Under the pieces are notes generated by a model. The model was given only the letters and a program-made list of their open reading frames with translations, had not been told where the DNA came from and did no database searches. The position numbers and the translations under genes were made by a program. A DNA stretch of 24,319 bases from an uncultured Clostridia bacterium (GTDB lineage: Bacteria > Bacillota_A > Clostridia > TANB77 > CAG-508). Positions 1-8,117 of the stretch are shown piece by piece (the first letter of the stretch is position 1; each line of letters opens with the position of its first letter). The stretch is from NCBI GenBank assembly GCA_944388685.1, contig CALXJS010000025.1, forward strand, positions 1 through 24,319, in the 5' to 3' direction.

Positions 1-425
1 GTTTTTAAAATTTGTAAAGCTGGTCTTAATGTATCTGATGTAGAATGTGCTGCTCCTGAAACTAATCCATCTGCTTTGTTATCCTTTACCATTAACATTC
101 CATAATATACTGGGTCTAAAACCAATTCTTTTGCTTTTTCGATTGTCATTCCTTTGTGTTTTCTTAACGCATATAGAAGATTGGTATACTTATCATAATC
201 TTCTGATTTTTCTGGGTCTACAATTTTGGCACCTTCAATGTTTACCGCATTTGTTTTTGCCTTTTCTAAAATATTTTCTTCTTTTCCTATTAAAATAATG
301 TTTGCGTATTTCTCTTTTATTACTTTTTCTGTTGCTTTTAATACTCTGATATCTTCCGCTTCTGGAAGAATAATGGTTTTCATGTTTTGTTTTGCTCTTT
401 GTTTCATTTCTTCGATAAATGTCAT
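1..425 (-). CDS. pta: Phosphate acetyltransferase, N-terminal part (cut by window edge)
   Basis: Only the first 141 residues are visible; the rest lies beyond position 1. The product should move the acetyl group between acetyl-CoA and phosphate to give acetyl phosphate, the step before acetate kinase in fermentative acetate production. The sequence opens MTFIEEMKQRAKQN, followed by a TIILPEAEDIRVLKA block and, near residue 120, DGLVSGAAHSTSDTLRP, both typical of the PTA/PTB family. The ATG at 423-425 is preceded by an AAAGGAA ribosome binding site (complement of 437-443). A terminator separates it from the upstream PAP2-DgkA gene, so it is probably its own transcription unit. A phosphate butyryltransferase is less likely given the motifs, but the C-terminal part is not visible. 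Confidence 0.9.
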   Translation of the reverse strand, partial: MTFIEEMKQRAKQNMKTIILPEAEDIRVLKATEKVIKEKYANIILIGKEENILEKAKTNAVNIEGAKIVDPEKSEDYDKYTNLLYALRKHKGMTIEKAKELVLDPVYYGMLMVKDNKADGLVSGAAHSTSDTLRPALQILK

Positions 426-471
426 TTTTGCTCACATTCCTTTCATACAGTTTTGTTCTTTTACTTTAATC

Positions 472-477
472 ATTATA
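472..477 (-). promoter_or_regulatory. Candidate -10 box of the pta promoter
   Basis: The minus strand reads TATAAT here, about 47 bases before the pta start codon. The best-placed -35 candidate is only TTGTGC at 18-bp spacing. A better TTGACT lies only 7 bp upstream of the -10 and cannot be its partner. The perfect -10 after a terminator supports a promoter here, but the -35 is weak. Confidence 0.4.
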
Positions 478-527
478 TACTATAAGTCAACAAAAGCACA
501 AGTCTTTTTTGAAATTTTCATAATGCA

Positions 528-563
528 AAATACCTCGGATAATTCTATAAGTCCGAGGTATTT
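528..563 (-). terminator. Hairpin terminator behind the PAP2-DgkA gene
   Basis: A perfect 12-bp stem (AAATACCTCGGA at 528-539 paired with TCCGAGGTATTT at 552-563) encloses a 12-base loop. It lies 32 bases past the stop codon of the 595-1626 gene. The T-tract on the minus strand is short (TATTTTGCATT), so efficiency is uncertain. A second small hairpin, GGGAAT/ATTCCC at 574-588, sits just before it. Confidence 0.6.
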
Positions 564-594
564 GTAAATTTCAGGGAATCGCATTCCCATGATT

Positions 595-1626
595 TTATCC
601 AAATATTTTTGGTAAAAATATAATTAATCCAACAATTACAGAAATGATTGCTGAAAATAGCACTGCTCCTGCTGCAATATCTTTTGCATATTTTGCCTTT
701 TCATTAATTTCTGGCATAGCAATATCAACTGTTGTTTCAATTGCTGTATTAATTAGTTCTAACGAAATAACTAAAGCAAATAACAATAAACATACTATCC
801 ATTCCATTAACGTGATTTTAAACACAAATCCTGCTATAATAACCATCAGCATAATGATAAAATGTATTTTTAAATTTTGTTCTGTTTTCCATGCTTCTCC
901 AATTCCTTCAAAAGCATATTTAAAACTATTTCGCAACTTTTTTCTTTTCTTTCTCATTTCTACCATTTTTCTTTTATTCATCATTTTCATTCTTCCTTTT
1001 TCTAATTGTAATATAGACCTTGTCACATTGGTAAATAACAATAGATAAACAATTGATATTGCAAATCCACCTATCACATCACTCGCATAATGTACGCCTA
1101 AATAAATTCTACTAAATCCAATCAATGGTATTAAAAATCCCAAAATGCTACAACTAATATATTTTATTTTTTTATTTTTTACCATTTTCCATATTAAGTA
1201 GATAATTAATCCATAAAATGCCATACTTACCATAGAATGCCCTGATGGAAAACTATATCCACTTTCAGCAATTAAGCGATAACCGTCTGGTCTTGGCCTT
1301 TGTATGATATATTTTAGCAATTGATTTAAAATCGTTGCAATTGCTAAGTTACTTGATATACATAAACCTATTTTTTTATTTTTAAAAAATAGTAATGTTC
1401 CTATTGCAATGGCTATTAATACATATGCTGAAGATAAATTGGTTATTACTTTCATCATAATAGTTAATGGTTCTGACCTTAAATTAAGAATAACCAGTCT
1501 ATATACAAACACATCTAATTCTAATTGTTCATTCTCAAAAATATCTTCTAACATCATTAGAACAATGATTAGACAAAGGAATGCAATAATCCATTTGTAA
1601 TTCTTTTCTACAATTTTTTTTAGCAT
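595..1626 (-). CDS. PAP2 phosphatase fused to DgkA-type undecaprenol/diacylglycerol kinase
   Basis: A 343-residue membrane protein built from two enzymes. Residues 1-205 form a PAP2-superfamily phosphatase with the full catalytic set: K105, R112-P113, PSGH at 127-130, and S172-R173 with H179 and D183. Such proteins dephosphorylate lipid phosphates, including undecaprenyl pyrophosphate. A Lys/Arg-rich linker (about 207-232) leads into a DgkA domain (about 234-340) with an AFEGIGEAW opening, ELINTAIE at 290-297 and KDIAAGAV at 315-322. In Gram-positives, stand-alone DgkA proteins mostly phosphorylate undecaprenol. The ATG has GGAG eight bases upstream. The inferred role is recycling of the lipid carrier for cell-wall synthesis. 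Both halves keep their key residues, so both are probably active; substrate choice is inferred. Confidence 0.88.
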   Translation of the reverse strand: MLKKIVEKNYKWIIAFLCLIIVLMMLEDIFENEQLELDVFVYRLVILNLRSEPLTIMMKVITNLSSAYVLIAIAIGTLLFFKNKKIGLCISSNLAIATILNQLLKYIIQRPRPDGYRLIAESGYSFPSGHSMVSMAFYGLIIYLIWKMVKNKKIKYISCSILGFLIPLIGFSRIYLGVHYASDVIGGFAISIVYLLLFTNVTRSILQLEKGRMKMMNKRKMVEMRKKRKKLRNSFKYAFEGIGEAWKTEQNLKIHFIIMLMVIIAGFVFKITLMEWIVCLLLFALVISLELINTAIETTVDIAMPEINEKAKYAKDIAAGAVLFSAIISVIVGLIIFLPKIFG

Positions 1627-1726
1627 TTGTAATTCTCCATTCTTATTTGACTTTTATTTCATCTTTTATTTAATTTTATTCTCATTCCAAATCAAATGCA
1701 CGCTTTTCTAATATATAATTGGCACA

Positions 1727-1795
1727 GAACAAATTTACGGAAAGCCAAAGAGAAAATAAAAATTAATATAAACTTTAAGGCTTTCCGATTTGTTC
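1727..1795 (-). repeat. Two-part inverted repeat downstream of metK
   Basis: Outer arms GAACAAAT/ATTTGTTC (1727-1734 and 1788-1795) and inner arms GGAAAGCC/GGCTTTCC (1739-1746 and 1779-1786) enclose a 32-base AT-rich loop. It begins 11 bases after the metK stop codon, so it may act as the metK terminator, although no clean T-tract follows on the minus strand. The rest of the 1627-1805 gap shows nothing else convincing. Confidence 0.5.
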
Positions 1796-1805
1796 GATAT
1801 CCAAA

Positions 1806-2918
1806 TTAGAATTGTATTACGTTTTCCCATGTCAAATTCTCTTTTCCAAAGTGTCCATAATTTGTAGTTAATGAATAAATAGGCTTATTTAATTCTAAAT
1901 AGTTTATAATCCCATCTGGTGTTAAATCAAATTTTTCTTTTATCTTTTTTATTAAGTCTTCTTCTGATATAGTTCCTGTTCCAAATGTATTCACATGAAT
2001 AGATAATGGTTCTTTCATTCCAATAGCATAAGAAATTTGTATTTCACATTTTTTAGCATATCCATTGGCAACAATATTTTTAGCAATATGTCTTAACATA
2101 TATGCTGCTGACCTATCAACTTTACTAGCATCTTTTCCTGAAAAAGCACCTCCACCATGCCTTGCATATCCGCCATATGTATCAACAATAATTTTTCTAC
2201 CAGTAAGTCCTGTATCTCCTAAAGGTCCACCTATTACAAATTTTCCAGTTGGATTAATATATATCTTGGTATCTTCATCTACCATATTTTCTGGAATCAC
2301 AGGTTTAATAACTTTTTCAATAATATCCTTTTTTAAGATATCTTGGTTAATTTCTTCCCTGTGTTGCGTAGAAATTAATATTGTTTCTATTCTTTTAGGC
2401 TTGTCATTCTCATACTCAACAGTTACTTGTGTTTTTCCATCTGGTCGTAAATATTCAATTTCTCCGTTTCTTCTTACTTCTGTTAATTTTCTAGATAGTT
2501 TATGTGCCATACAAATTGCATAAGGCATGTATTCTGGGGTTTCATCGCAAGCAAATCCAAACATAATTCCTTGGTCTCCTGCTCCTCCAATATCCACTCC
2601 TAAGGCTATATCTGGACTTTGTTTTGTAATATTTACTTCTATTTCACAAGTTTTATAATTCATATCTATATTTTCATTATCATATCCGATTTCTTTTATT
2701 TTTTCTCTTACTAGTTTTTCAATATCTACATTCTTTCCTTTTGCAGTTACTTGCCCTGCAATTGTAATTTTGTTTCCAGAAGCAAATGTTTCTACTGCAA
2801 CTCTTGCATGATTATCTTGCTTTAAGTATTCATCTAAAATACAGTCTGAAATGGTATCACATAATTTATCTGGATGTCCTTCTGTAACACTTTCTGAAGT
2901 GAAATAATATTTGTTCAT
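1806..2918 (-). CDS. metK: S-adenosylmethionine synthetase
   Basis: The 370-residue protein makes S-adenosylmethionine from methionine and ATP in the cytoplasm. Signature stretches are all present: GHPDK (14-18), the GAGDQG methionine/ATP loop (112-117), [11 protein letters not shown] (222-232) and GGGAFSGKD (255-263) followed by KVDRSAAY. It is some 15-25 residues shorter than many bacterial MetK proteins, mainly through tight loops, and no motif is lost. The start codon is preceded by GAGGAAATAAA. It has its own promoter (3053-3081) and a leader of about 125 bases with predicted hairpins, so it is likely regulated at the RNA level; see the leader entry. Confidence 0.97.
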   Translation of the reverse strand: MNKYYFTSESVTEGHPDKLCDTISDCILDEYLKQDNHARVAVETFASGNKITIAGQVTAKGKNVDIEKLVREKIKEIGYDNENIDMNYKTCEIEVNITKQSPDIALGVDIGGAGDQGIMFGFACDETPEYMPYAICMAHKLSRKLTEVRRNGEIEYLRPDGKTQVTVEYENDKPKRIETILISTQHREEINQDILKKDIIEKVIKPVIPENMVDEDTKIYINPTGKFVIGGPLGDTGLTGRKIIVDTYGGYARHGGGAFSGKDASKVDRSAAYMLRHIAKNIVANGYAKKCEIQISYAIGMKEPLSIHVNTFGTGTISEEDLIKKIKEKFDLTPDGIINYLELNKPIYSLTTNYGHFGKENLTWENVIQF

Positions 2919-2955
2919 TTTATTTCCTCTTTTCTTTTCATTTTTCTATTATATA

Positions 2956-3030
2956 TAGGAAAATTTGATTTTCCTACACAAAACCGTTACTTCATCTTAA
3001 CATTAGTTAAACGCTTTCATCTTCCTAATG
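2956..3030 (-). promoter_or_regulatory. Structured 5' leader of metK, possible cis-regulatory RNA
   Basis: Between the promoter and metK the transcript can form two stems: CATTAG/CTAATG (3025-3030 with 3001-3006) and a perfect 9-bp stem with a 3-base loop (2968-2976 with 2956-2964) ending 38 bases before the start codon. A near-repeat AAGATGAA occurs twice between and beside the stems. No SAM-I consensus was recognised. A metK leader of this kind could sense SAM, but this is inference from position and folding only. Confidence 0.35.
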
Positions 3031-3052
3031 CTCGCTTTTCTTATATTGCATT

Positions 3053-3081
3053 ATTATTACATTTTTTCATGTTTTTGTCAA
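3053..3081 (-). promoter_or_regulatory. Sigma-A type promoter of metK
   Basis: On the minus strand TTGACA (3076-3081) is followed by a 17-base spacer and AATAAT (3053-3058): six of six and five of six matches to consensus. It lies about 135 bases upstream of the metK start. Confidence 0.7.
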
Positions 3082-3128
3082 TGTTTAATCATAAGTCCAT
3101 AAGCTAGATACTTCTAAGTTTTTTAATT

Positions 3129-3162
3129 TATGCTATATAGTCATTTTACTTTTTATAGCATA
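3129..3162 (-). terminator. Hairpin downstream of the lipid kinase gene
   Basis: TATGCTATA at 3129-3137 pairs perfectly with TATAGCATA at 3154-3162, with a 16-base loop. It begins 9 bases past the stop codon of the 3171-4076 gene. No T-run follows, so it may be a weak terminator or an RNA 3'-end stabiliser. Confidence 0.4.
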
Positions 3163-3170
3163 CGACAAAA

Positions 3171-4076
3171 TTAAGCTTCTTTACAAACAACAAGTTCAAT
3201 TGCCTTATTATAGTTTTCTATAATCGCAAAATTCATATTGCCTGCAAATTCACCATCAATTGTCCAATCAACATTTTTCTCAGTTGTAATTTTTATTTTA
3301 TTTGCTTTAAAATATACAAAGTCTCGATTTACCATATAATCTTTATGTCTAAAATCATTTATTAATCGAAAATATCCTGATAACTTTTTTGGTTTTCTAA
3401 TAAAAATAGCTTCAAATTTCCCATCTGCAAGATCAATATCTTCTCTATTAAACCATTTAAAACCTGCAATGGATTCAGAATTGCTAATTCCTCCATAGAT
3501 AAATTCTCCTTCAATTTCTTCCTCATCAAATTGGATTCTTACTTTATAGGTAGGAATTCTAATCAACTCTTTAACTGCTTTCATATAATAAGCTAATCTC
3601 CCATATTTGTTTTTAGCTTTTTGTGACGTTTTATAAGCTACATCTGTAATTAAACCAAAAGCCGCAACATAACAAAAATATTTGTCATTATTAAACCTCC
3701 CTACATCTAATACTCTCGCTTTTGATTCAAGTAATCTTTTTGTCACAGAAATATCTTTTATTGGCATATCTAAACTTCTTGCCAAATCATTTGTTGTGCC
3801 CATAGGAATATAGGCAACACTAACATCTTTTACTCCTAAATCCATAATAGCTGAAACTGTCTCGTTAAAAGTTCCATCTCCTCCACAAACCAATATTAAG
3901 TCGGTTTCTTCTATATTATCTAGGACAATGTTTTTTGCATTATATTCCTTTTTGGTAAGTTGTATATTCACTTGCATATTTTGTTCTTCTAGATTTCTTC
4001 TAATTTCTTTTATATAGTTCTTTATATTTCCTTTTCCAGATGTTGGATTGATAATTGCTAATACGCGAATACTCAA
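3171..4076 (-). CDS. YegS/DgkB-family lipid kinase (diacylglycerol kinase catalytic domain)
   Basis: A soluble lipid kinase of 301 residues from the chosen start. It shows the DAGK catalytic fold: NPTSGKG at residues 10-16, the nucleotide loop GGDGTFNE at 65-72, and PMGTTNDLARSL near 91-102, followed by the C-terminal beta-sandwich with DLADGKFE and WTIDGE. Family members phosphorylate diacylglycerol or related lipids at the membrane face. I chose the TTG at 4074-4076 because AAGAAGGAAA (complement of 4082-4091) sits at the right distance. The longer frame begins with GTG at 4121, but that codon lies just upstream of a -10 box (4112-4117) and lacks a binding site. With the DgkA fusion at 595, it is the second lipid kinase in 4 kb. 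Confidence 0.88.
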   Translation of the reverse strand: MSIRVLAIINPTSGKGNIKNYIKEIRRNLEEQNMQVNIQLTKKEYNAKNIVLDNIEETDLILVCGGDGTFNETVSAIMDLGVKDVSVAYIPMGTTNDLARSLDMPIKDISVTKRLLESKARVLDVGRFNNDKYFCYVAAFGLITDVAYKTSQKAKNKYGRLAYYMKAVKELIRIPTYKVRIQFDEEEIEGEFIYGGISNSESIAGFKWFNREDIDLADGKFEAIFIRKPKKLSGYFRLINDFRHKDYMVNRDFVYFKANKIKITTEKNVDWTIDGEFAGNMNFAIIENYNKAIELVVCKEA

Positions 4077-4111
4077 AACGATTTCCTTCTTTCTTTCTAT
4101 TAATCCACAAA

Positions 4112-4140
4112 ATTTTATCACATTTTAAAAAAATAGTAAA
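4112..4140 (-). promoter_or_regulatory. Candidate promoter of the lipid kinase gene
   Basis: TTTACT (4135-4140), a 17-base spacer and TAAAAT (4112-4117) on the minus strand. Transcription would start near 4105, downstream of the alternative GTG at 4119-4121, which supports the TTG start. Confidence 0.5.
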
Positions 4141-4168
4141 GACACAATTCAAGCCATTTGGAAGATTT

Positions 4169-4574
4169 GAGACAATTCGGGCCAGGTTGGATTTTGTCCC
4201 ATTTTTGTCGAATTTTGGTGAAGAAAATTGGGAAACACTTTGCTTTTGGATATTTGGCTGATAATATAATAGTTTTATCAACAAAATAATGTATATCATA
4301 TTTTATGAAATTAAATGTGCAAATGGAAGAATATTACAAATTCTTATATTATCAAGTGGAAAAGTCGCGGTGCGCCAGCGATTTTGCGCTTGATAATGTT
4401 AAAATTTGTATATTCTGTAATGTTAGCCATTTAATAAATAAAATATGATATACATTATTTGTTATATTAAATTGATATTAACAGAAAAAATGTCCAAAAG
4501 GAAACGTCCCCAATTGCAGATTTTCCATTTTTCGACAAAAATGGGACAAAATCCAACCTGGCCCGAATTGTCTC
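4169..4574. mobile_element. 406-bp palindromic MITE-like element
   Basis: The outer 44 bases at 4169-4212 are an exact reverse complement of 4531-4574; both ends begin GAGACAATTCGGGCC. Similarity continues inward with gaps: ATAATGTATATCATATTTTAT near 4285-4305 is matched on the other strand near 4445-4465. The arms meet near 4372 in a GC-rich centre. The whole unit could fold into one long hairpin. The flanks read ATTT on both sides, a possible 4-bp target duplication, though low in complexity. It encodes no credible protein. Its right end lies 3 bases past the stop codon of the ABC transporter gene, so it may also end or stabilise that transcript. A degenerate copy of the terminal 16 bases (13 of 16 identical) lies in direct orientation at 4141-4156. 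Confidence 0.85.
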
Positions 4575-4577
4575 ATT

Positions 4578-7190
4578 TTATTCTGTTCTTAATGCTTCTA
4601 CTGGGTCTTTTTTGCTTGCCATTCTTGCTGGAATTAAACCCGCTATAATTGTTAAAAACATACTGATTAATACAAGGATAACGCCTCCGACTGCTGGAAG
4701 TGTGACACTTACACTTACGCCTGTTACAGCATAAATCACTTTTGTGATTGGTATATTTAGTAATATTGTTATTCCAATTCCTAGTAATCCTGCAATTAGT
4801 CCTACTATGAAGGTTTCTGCATTAAACACTCTTGATATATCTTTTTTAGAGGCTCCGATAGCTCTTAAAATTCCGATTTCTTTTGTTCTTTCTAATACAG
4901 ATATATATGTTATTATTCCTATCATGATAGATGATACTACCAATGAAATGGCTACAAAGGCGATTAATACATAACTAATCGTATCAATTATTTGACTAAC
5001 AGAACGCATCATAATGCCAATTAGATCTGTATAATTGATGACATTCTCTTCTTTTCCTTGATCTCTTTGTGTTTGATTATAGTTATCAATTTCCTGTGTA
5101 ATGGTGTCTTTTGCATCAAAGTCTTTTGGATAAATACTAATTGATGACGGCTTATCTAAGTCAACAGCGCCAAGTGTTTCTAAGTTTCCGTCATAACTTG
5201 CATTAATATTGTCATTATAGGTCTCCATTACTTCTGCCAATTCTTCTGTACTCAACATGGCAAGTTGCATTCTTTGTTCATCACTTAATTGGCTATAATC
5301 AAAGGTTGTTGAATTATCATCTGGAAATGCTAATCCTGTAAATACATTGATATCTGGATTGTCTTTTTGCTCTTTTACTATTTCTGCTTCATTGCTTTTA
5401 TTGATAACATATTCTTTTAATTCTTTTGTATAGCCAATTCCGCCACTCATTCCTGTTGCTACACTTTGTTCATTTTGTTTGATAATTCCGACTACATTTA
5501 TGTTTTCACAATTATTTAGCAATTCTTTCATGTATTCTTCATCATCACTTTTATCTACCCATAAGCCATTTTCCTTTTCATAATAGTCTGAATTCAATAC
5601 CAATTTGAAAGATAGATTTAACAATTCGTCATATGTATAGGAAGTGGTTTCTCCTTCTTCTACTGTTTCTCCATTTTGCACTTTATTCCATCTTTCTTCT
5701 AATTCATTTTGATCTTTTAATCCTAAGGCATATAATGTATAATCACTAATTTCATTATTATCATTCACAATCAAAACAACTTCATTATAATTTGTAGGCC
5801 AATTTCCTGCTACTAAATCATATTGAGAATGTAGCAATTCTTCATTGTCTAGCATTTCTTCCCACACATCTGTATTAGACATACTTGTCATGCTAGAACC
5901 AAACATAGAACTCATTGAAGAATTATCTCGTGCTTCAAACATATCGCCCATTCCTAATGCATTCATAACTGTACTTGGATTTACTTGTACAACACCATTT
6001 GATGTATCTTCTTTATATAAATTAATGTTTAAGTTGTAATTATATTGTATAGCTGTTGCATTTTCTTTTATGGTATTATTTTCATTTTCAATATAATTTT
6101 TCAAAGCTTCTAAATTATTATTTGAAACTTTACTTGATAAGGTTGATATCATATCATCCATTATATCTCTTGAATAGATTTTACCATCTTCATGTGTTTC
6201 TGCATTTTCTTGGCTTTCTCCCATTAGGTTTTCCATCATACTAGATATGTCTACTGTAGATTCATCAATGGTTACTGGATATGACGATAAAGTATCTTCT
6301 TCTACTCGATTGATATAATTTTGTACACCATTTGAGATTGATAAGATTAGGGCAATACCAATAATTCCAATACTTCCTGCAAATGATGTTAATAAGGTTC
6401 TTCCTTTTTTGGTCATTAAGTTATTTAAACTAAGCCTCAGTGCTGTAAAGAATTTCATGGCTGTTCTACCATCTTTTGCTTTAGCATCTTTTTCCTTTTC
6501 TCTATCTTCTTCTGTAAATGGTTTAGAGTCATCTGTTATCACGCCATCTAAAATCTTTACAATTCTTGTAGAATATTTTTCTGCTAACTCTGGATTGTGC
6601 GTTACCATGACAATTAATTTGTCTTTCGATATTTCCTTCAATATCTCCATAATTTGAACACTGGTCTTCGTATCTAATGCACCTGTTGGTTCATCTGCCA
6701 AAATGATGTCTGGATTATTTACCAATGCTCTCGCAATGGCTACTCTTTGCATTTGCCCACCTGATAATTGATTTGGCTTTTTATGAATTTGCTCTTTTAA
6801 TCCCACATCTTCCAATGCTTTTATGGCTCTTTGTTTTCTTTCTTCTCTTGATACACCTGATATGGTAAGGGCTAACTCTACATTTGAAAGAACCGTTTGG
6901 TGTGGGATTAAATTATAATTTTGGAAAACAAAGCCTACTGAATAATTTCTATATGCATCCCAATCTTTGTCTTTAAACTTTTTTGTTGATTTCCCATTAA
7001 TTACTAAGTCCCCTGAAGTATATCTATCTAAACCTCCAATAATATTTAAAAGTGTTGTTTTTCCACAACCACTTTGGCCTAAAATAGATACAAATTCACT
7101 TTTTCGGAATTCAATACTAATTCCTTTTAATGCTTGAACTGTTGAATCTCCTGAAATATAGTCTTTGGTAATATTTTTTAACTCTAACAT
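4578..7190 (-). CDS. MacB-like ABC transporter, ATPase fused to FtsX-type permease
   Basis: An 870-residue protein with an N-terminal ATPase (1-230): Walker A GQSGCGKTT at 38-46, signature LSGGQ at 142-146, Walker B IILADEPTG at 162-170 and His198 of the H-loop. After a charged linker comes TM1 (about 265-290), a roughly 430-residue extracellular domain rich in acidic residues, then three TM segments carrying the FtsX block ERTKEIGILRAIGASKKDI. MacB-family transporters work as dimers and couple ATP use to movement outside the membrane rather than classical transport. The start is the ATG at 7188-7190, eight bases behind AAGGAG (complement of 7198-7203); an earlier in-frame start at 7220 lacks a site. 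It is the last gene of the LiaF/DUF4097 operon, 66 bases behind its partner. Likely role: envelope stress or export of a peptide or antibiotic; substrate unknown. Confidence 0.9.
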   Translation of the reverse strand: MLELKNITKDYISGDSTVQALKGISIEFRKSEFVSILGQSGCGKTTLLNIIGGLDRYTSGDLVINGKSTKKFKDKDWDAYRNYSVGFVFQNYNLIPHQTVLSNVELALTISGVSREERKQRAIKALEDVGLKEQIHKKPNQLSGGQMQRVAIARALVNNPDIILADEPTGALDTKTSVQIMEILKEISKDKLIVMVTHNPELAEKYSTRIVKILDGVITDDSKPFTEEDREKEKDAKAKDGRTAMKFFTALRLSLNNLMTKKGRTLLTSFAGSIGIIGIALILSISNGVQNYINRVEEDTLSSYPVTIDESTVDISSMMENLMGESQENAETHEDGKIYSRDIMDDMISTLSSKVSNNNLEALKNYIENENNTIKENATAIQYNYNLNINLYKEDTSNGVVQVNPSTVMNALGMGDMFEARDNSSMSSMFGSSMTSMSNTDVWEEMLDNEELLHSQYDLVAGNWPTNYNEVVLIVNDNNEISDYTLYALGLKDQNELEERWNKVQNGETVEEGETTSYTYDELLNLSFKLVLNSDYYEKENGLWVDKSDDEEYMKELLNNCENINVVGIIKQNEQSVATGMSGGIGYTKELKEYVINKSNEAEIVKEQKDNPDINVFTGLAFPDDNSTTFDYSQLSDEQRMQLAMLSTEELAEVMETYNDNINASYDGNLETLGAVDLDKPSSISIYPKDFDAKDTITQEIDNYNQTQRDQGKEENVINYTDLIGIMMRSVSQIIDTISYVLIAFVAISLVVSSIMIGIITYISVLERTKEIGILRAIGASKKDISRVFNAETFIVGLIAGLLGIGITILLNIPITKVIYAVTGVSVSVTLPAVGGVILVLISMFLTIIAGLIPARMASKKDPVEALRTE

Positions 7191-7256
7191 TCCCATTCTC
7201 CTTATGCATAGTTTTAACATGACTAGTTAATTTATTCAATATTTTTCACATAAAAT

Positions 7257-8117
7257 TTACAAATTACTTTCATTTGTTAATTGTCTAAAATCAATATACA
7301 CATCTGCACTAATATTTTCTAACGTTATAATAGCACTTCCTGTACCTAGTATCGAATTATCAGATGTCGTTCTTACGCCCGTAATATACGTATTTCCTAA
7401 TTGATTACTATAATTTATTTGATAATCATCTACTGTTCCAGTCAAATCTATATCTGTATATGAATATTCCAAATCAATTTCAGCAGTTTCTGTAACTTTT
7501 ATATTCACATCTTCAACCCCTGATTCAGAATCAAATGATAATCTTCCAACTTCTGCTTGATGAATATCCAAATTTCCATATTCATTTTTAAATTCCATAC
7601 GATCTGCTACAATTTCATCTATTTCACAATAATTGTTATATATGTCTAAATCTAAATCCGCTGTATTTAATTTTCCGATATCTGCTGATACATAATTAAT
7701 CTCTAAATCTATGCTGTTCAATTTTTCATCTTGTGGAATGTATATTGTTATACTATTATTCTCATCAGAAAGGCTAGATGGCAAATTCTCGTCGCTAATT
7801 TCTAAAGTATCTCCATCTTGTTTTATCTCCATTTTGTCTGGGATGTTTGTTCCTTCAACTTTAAAACTGTCCCCATTTCTTATAATCAATTCCGTAACTT
7901 CAACAGTGATATCTATATTTTTGATGTTTTCATATGTTCGTGAAATATCTTCTCTTTGATATTCTTCTCTTTTCTCTATTGCCTCACTAAATTCCTTAGT
8001 TTTAGAGTTACCTACAAACCCTCTTGCAATTCCTAAAAGTACCCATACAATTGTAATAGAAAGGTATATTCCAAATACAATGGCCGCATATTTTATAAAC
8101 TTTTGTAATCCAGTCAT
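7257..8117 (-). CDS. DUF4097-type (LiaG-like) membrane-anchored protein
   Basis: A 286-residue protein with one N-terminal membrane segment (about 8-30) and a long extracytoplasmic part. That part consists of short alternating beta strands with repeating I/L-D-I patterns, as in the DUF4097 beta-repeat family that includes LiaG. Such proteins commonly sit next to LiaF-like proteins and act in envelope stress sensing, but the molecular role is not established. The ATG overlaps the stop of the LiaF-like gene by four bases (ATGA at 8114-8117), and GGAGGTG lies within the upstream gene, indicating translational coupling. No catalytic residues are evident. Confidence 0.75.
   Translation of the reverse strand: MTGLQKFIKYAAIVFGIYLSITIVWVLLGIARGFVGNSKTKEFSEAIEKREEYQREDISRTYENIKNIDITVEVTELIIRNGDSFKVEGTNIPDKMEIKQDGDTLEISDENLPSSLSDENNSITIYIPQDEKLNSIDLEINYVSADIGKLNTADLDLDIYNNYCEIDEIVADRMEFKNEYGNLDIHQAEVGRLSFDSESGVEDVNIKVTETAEIDLEYSYTDIDLTGTVDDYQINYSNQLGNTYITGVRTTSDNSILGTGSAIITLENISADVYIDFRQLTNESNL

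Noticed and set aside
456..477. TTGACT next to TATAAT as the pta promoter pair
   Set aside because: The two boxes are only 7 bases apart, too close to act together.
2919..3060. SAM-I or SMK riboswitch before metK
   Set aside because: No recognisable core motifs of these families; kept only as an unassigned structured leader.
4445..4648. 67-residue plus-strand frame
   Set aside because: It lies across the palindromic element and the antisense end of the ABC transporter gene, without coding features.
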